A stretch of 7,522 nucleotides of DNA, taken from contig JBEKYH010000244.1 of assembly GCA_049511115.1 (NCBI GenBank), positions 1-7,522 of the forward strand. The letters run 5' to 3'. A program made the position numbers and the translations under genes. Below are positions 6,439 to 7,522 of this stretch, piece after piece. Under the pieces are notes generated by a model. The model was not told the DNA's origin, did not search any database, and worked only from the letters and a program-made list of their open reading frames with translations. Every line of letters begins with the position of its first letter. Within the stretch, counting starts at the first letter, position 1. Origin of the DNA: JBEKYH01 sp049511115. Lineage in GTDB: Bacteria; Planctomycetota; Phycisphaerae; Tepidisphaerales; Tepidisphaeraceae.

Positions 6439-6445
6439 GGAAAGG
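6439..6445 (+). promoter_or_regulatory. Ribosome binding site of membrane paralogue 2
   Basis: GGAAAGG ends 7 nt before ATG 6453 and supports that start over the in-frame ATG at 6351, which lies inside the preceding gene. Confidence 0.6.
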
Positions 6446-6452
6446 CAATCCC

Positions 6453-6854
6453 ATGATCTGGCTTCCCCTGGCTGCGCTCATTCTGGCTGCGCTCTATCTG
6501 CCGCGACCGAATTCGTCAAGGGACTTTCGCCCCTCGTCACCGCAGTCCTGGAAACTTGTCGTGACCGGTGCCATCATCCTTGTCGCCCAGGCTTTTATGA
6601 GCGGCCTGGAAGCATACGGCGAGCACCGTAACATTTTGCCCGACAAGGTATATGGCTGGCATCTCGACGACTTGATTTGCTACGGTTCCCTTCTCATCGC
6701 CTGCGCGCTGCACTTCTTGTCGCTGCGTCGCAAGTTTCACCCGATCACGGCTCTCGTATGCGCCATTTTCCTGGCGATATTCGGCGCCGTTTGCTCAATG
6801 CCTGCGACGCTTGCAGGCGCCCGGATTGTAGATGGCGATGCCATCGGCGGATGA
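6453..6854 (+). CDS. Small membrane protein of unknown function, paralogue 2
   Basis: This 133-residue protein is not recognised beyond its kinship with the gene before it. Residues 2-16 form a hydrophobic N-terminal helix that paralogue 1 largely lacks. Further helices are likely at about 33-51, 73-90 and 97-117, so four segments may be present. Shared stretches with paralogue 1 include DF at 24-25, LVVT, QAF, GL, RN, PD, SLRRKFHPI and CSMPA, and the alignment needs no gaps over 128 positions. The start at 6453 has GGAAAGG upstream. The gap to paralogue 1 is 34 bp, and the end overlaps the next gene by 23 bp, so all three are probably one operon under the promoter at 5991. The duplication is old, since the DNA of the two genes has diverged clearly. 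Confidence 0.78.
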   Translation: MIWLPLAALILAALYLPRPNSSRDFRPSSPQSWKLVVTGAIILVAQAFMSGLEAYGEHRNILPDKVYGWHLDDLICYGSLLIACALHFLSLRRKFHPITALVCAIFLAIFGAVCSMPATLAGARIVDGDAIGG

Positions 6855-7152
6855 TATCACCTGGAGCATGGCAACTCGCGCGTGGGCGGCTTGTTTCTGG
6901 CGATTCCTTTTGACTTTCGCGGCTCTGCTCGTGGCCACGACAATTCTTTTCGCAATGGTCGCCGGGATCGCAGTACCGCTCGGACTCGACAGACAACTTG
7001 CATTTTTGCTGTTCCTCATCCTGGTCTTCCTTGCGGCGTGCTTTGCTTCCTTCTTCGCCCTTAAACTGGTTATAGGAAGGGATTTCGGCTCCTACCGGCT
7101 GGTAATGCTCGGCCAGCAGTCACTGGACGATTATTCCCACAAATATTCCTAA
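6832..7152 (+). CDS. Small two-helix membrane protein of unknown function, third cassette gene
   Basis: This 106-residue protein has two long hydrophobic segments, about residues 25-50 and 55-80, followed by the charged tail GRDFGSYRLVMLGQQSLDDY. I see no homology with the two paralogues before it and do not recognise a family. The start is uncertain. ATG 6832 and ATG 6838 both overlap the end of paralogue 2, and ATG 6868 lies after it with GGAG too close (1 nt) to serve well. The overlap suggests translational coupling. The aromatic WxxxFWRF before helix 1 and the basic KxxxGRD after helix 2 would suit membrane-interface positions with both ends on the cytoplasmic side. Confidence 0.68.
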   Translation: MAMPSADDITWSMATRAWAACFWRFLLTFAALLVATTILFAMVAGIAVPLGLDRQLAFLLFLILVFLAACFASFFALKLVIGRDFGSYRLVMLGQQSLDDYSHKYS

Positions 7153-7269
7153 TCCCCGCCGTCCGCGCCGATTGCCTGAAATTTGCTTTACTACAATCCC
7201 GGTGTGTTCCGGACGAACCTGAAGACATAGGCGCCCGCATTGGAGTGGCCGCCTCCCGTGCCCGGCCGA

Positions 7270-7488
7270 TTACGCCGTCCCCGGCTCGACGGCGGCCTTA
7301 AACCCAATCCCCTCCAACACCCCAACCAGCGCCGCCGACGGCGTCTTCTTCGGGTCAATCGAAACCCGCGCAGACCCAACGGCCACTTCCTCAACTTTGA
7401 CCCCGGCAACGCCTTTCAGCGCCGCCGTCACCCGCGCGACGCAGGCGCCGCAATGCATGTCCTGAATTGAGAGATGGATGGTTTCCAT
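7270..7488 (-). CDS. HMA-domain heavy-metal-binding protein (CopZ-like copper chaperone)
   Basis: This 72-residue protein is a single heavy-metal-associated domain. The motif MHCGAC places the metal-binding Cys13 and Cys16 near the N-terminus, followed by ARVTAALKGVAGV and later ALVGVLEGIGF, as in CopZ/Atx1-like chaperones and MerP. It probably binds Cu(I) in the cytoplasm and passes it to a copper ATPase or similar partner; the metal is inferred from the family. No signal peptide is present, unlike periplasmic MerP. The ATG at 7488 has GGAG at 7498-7495, six bases upstream. The gene converges on the membrane cassette with 117 bp between. Any partner gene would lie upstream of it, beyond the right edge. 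Confidence 0.9.
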   Translation of the reverse strand: METIHLSIQDMHCGACVARVTAALKGVAGVKVEEVAVGSARVSIDPKKTPSAALVGVLEGIGFKAAVEPGTA

Positions 7489-7522
7489 GCTGAACTCCGG
7501 GGCTTCATTTCCGATAAGGCGA

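Noticed and set aside
7192..7206. TACAAT followed by a GTG in the gap after the cassette
   Set aside because: It resembles the DUF255 -10 region, but there is no -35 at a usable distance and the reading frames after it close within about ten codons.
7191..7409. 72-codon minus-strand frame overlapping the HMA gene
   Set aside because: It is Arg/Gly-rich, out of frame with the clear HMA domain and has no ribosome site.

Overview
The window reads as bacterial chromosome with high GC and strongly C-ending codons in its core genes. It most likely comes from a planctomycete, perhaps a Phycisphaerae-like lineage. The main clue is the N-terminus of the first gene, whose LERRYLLS stretch matches the 'LEPR-XLL' sorting-type motif I know from planctomycete extracellular proteins. 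The lineage is an inference from that motif and from general style.

Layout. (1) Positions 1-481, minus strand: the first 160 codons of a secreted sedolisin-type (S53) peptidase, with a good promoter at 516-544, running off the left edge. (2) 741-4482, plus strand: a two-gene unit 19 bp apart. The first gene is a DUF255/YyaL-type thioredoxin-domain protein carrying an extra C-terminal domain like the N-terminal domain of DsbD. The second is an M17 leucyl aminopeptidase with all expected metal-binding and catalytic residues. (3) 4616-5854: acetate kinase. (4) 6032-7152: a three-gene cassette of small unrecognised membrane proteins. The first two are tandem paralogues (about 43% identical over 128 ungapped positions, counted by hand) and the third overlaps the second. 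The cassette has its own strong promoter (TTGACA, 17 bp, TAATAA) whose -10 box lies inside a perfect 8+8 bp inverted repeat, a likely repressor site. (5) 7270-7488, minus strand: a small HMA-type metal-binding protein converging on the cassette.

Three copies of one interspersed repeat sit in the gaps at 601-653, 4501-4570 and 5904-5949, all in the same orientation. Each has a CCCTCTCC/GGAGAGGG hairpin whose right arm is also the start of a four-tract G-quadruplex motif, so two structures compete for the same bases.

The housekeeping genes show no obvious shared pathway beyond protein turnover or redox (DUF255 protein, aminopeptidase) and acetyl-phosphate metabolism (acetate kinase). The most novel part is the regulated three-gene membrane cassette. 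Its function cannot be read from sequence alone. No tRNA, rRNA, CRISPR array, transposase or convincing intrinsic terminator was seen. No gap between genes exceeds 300 bases.
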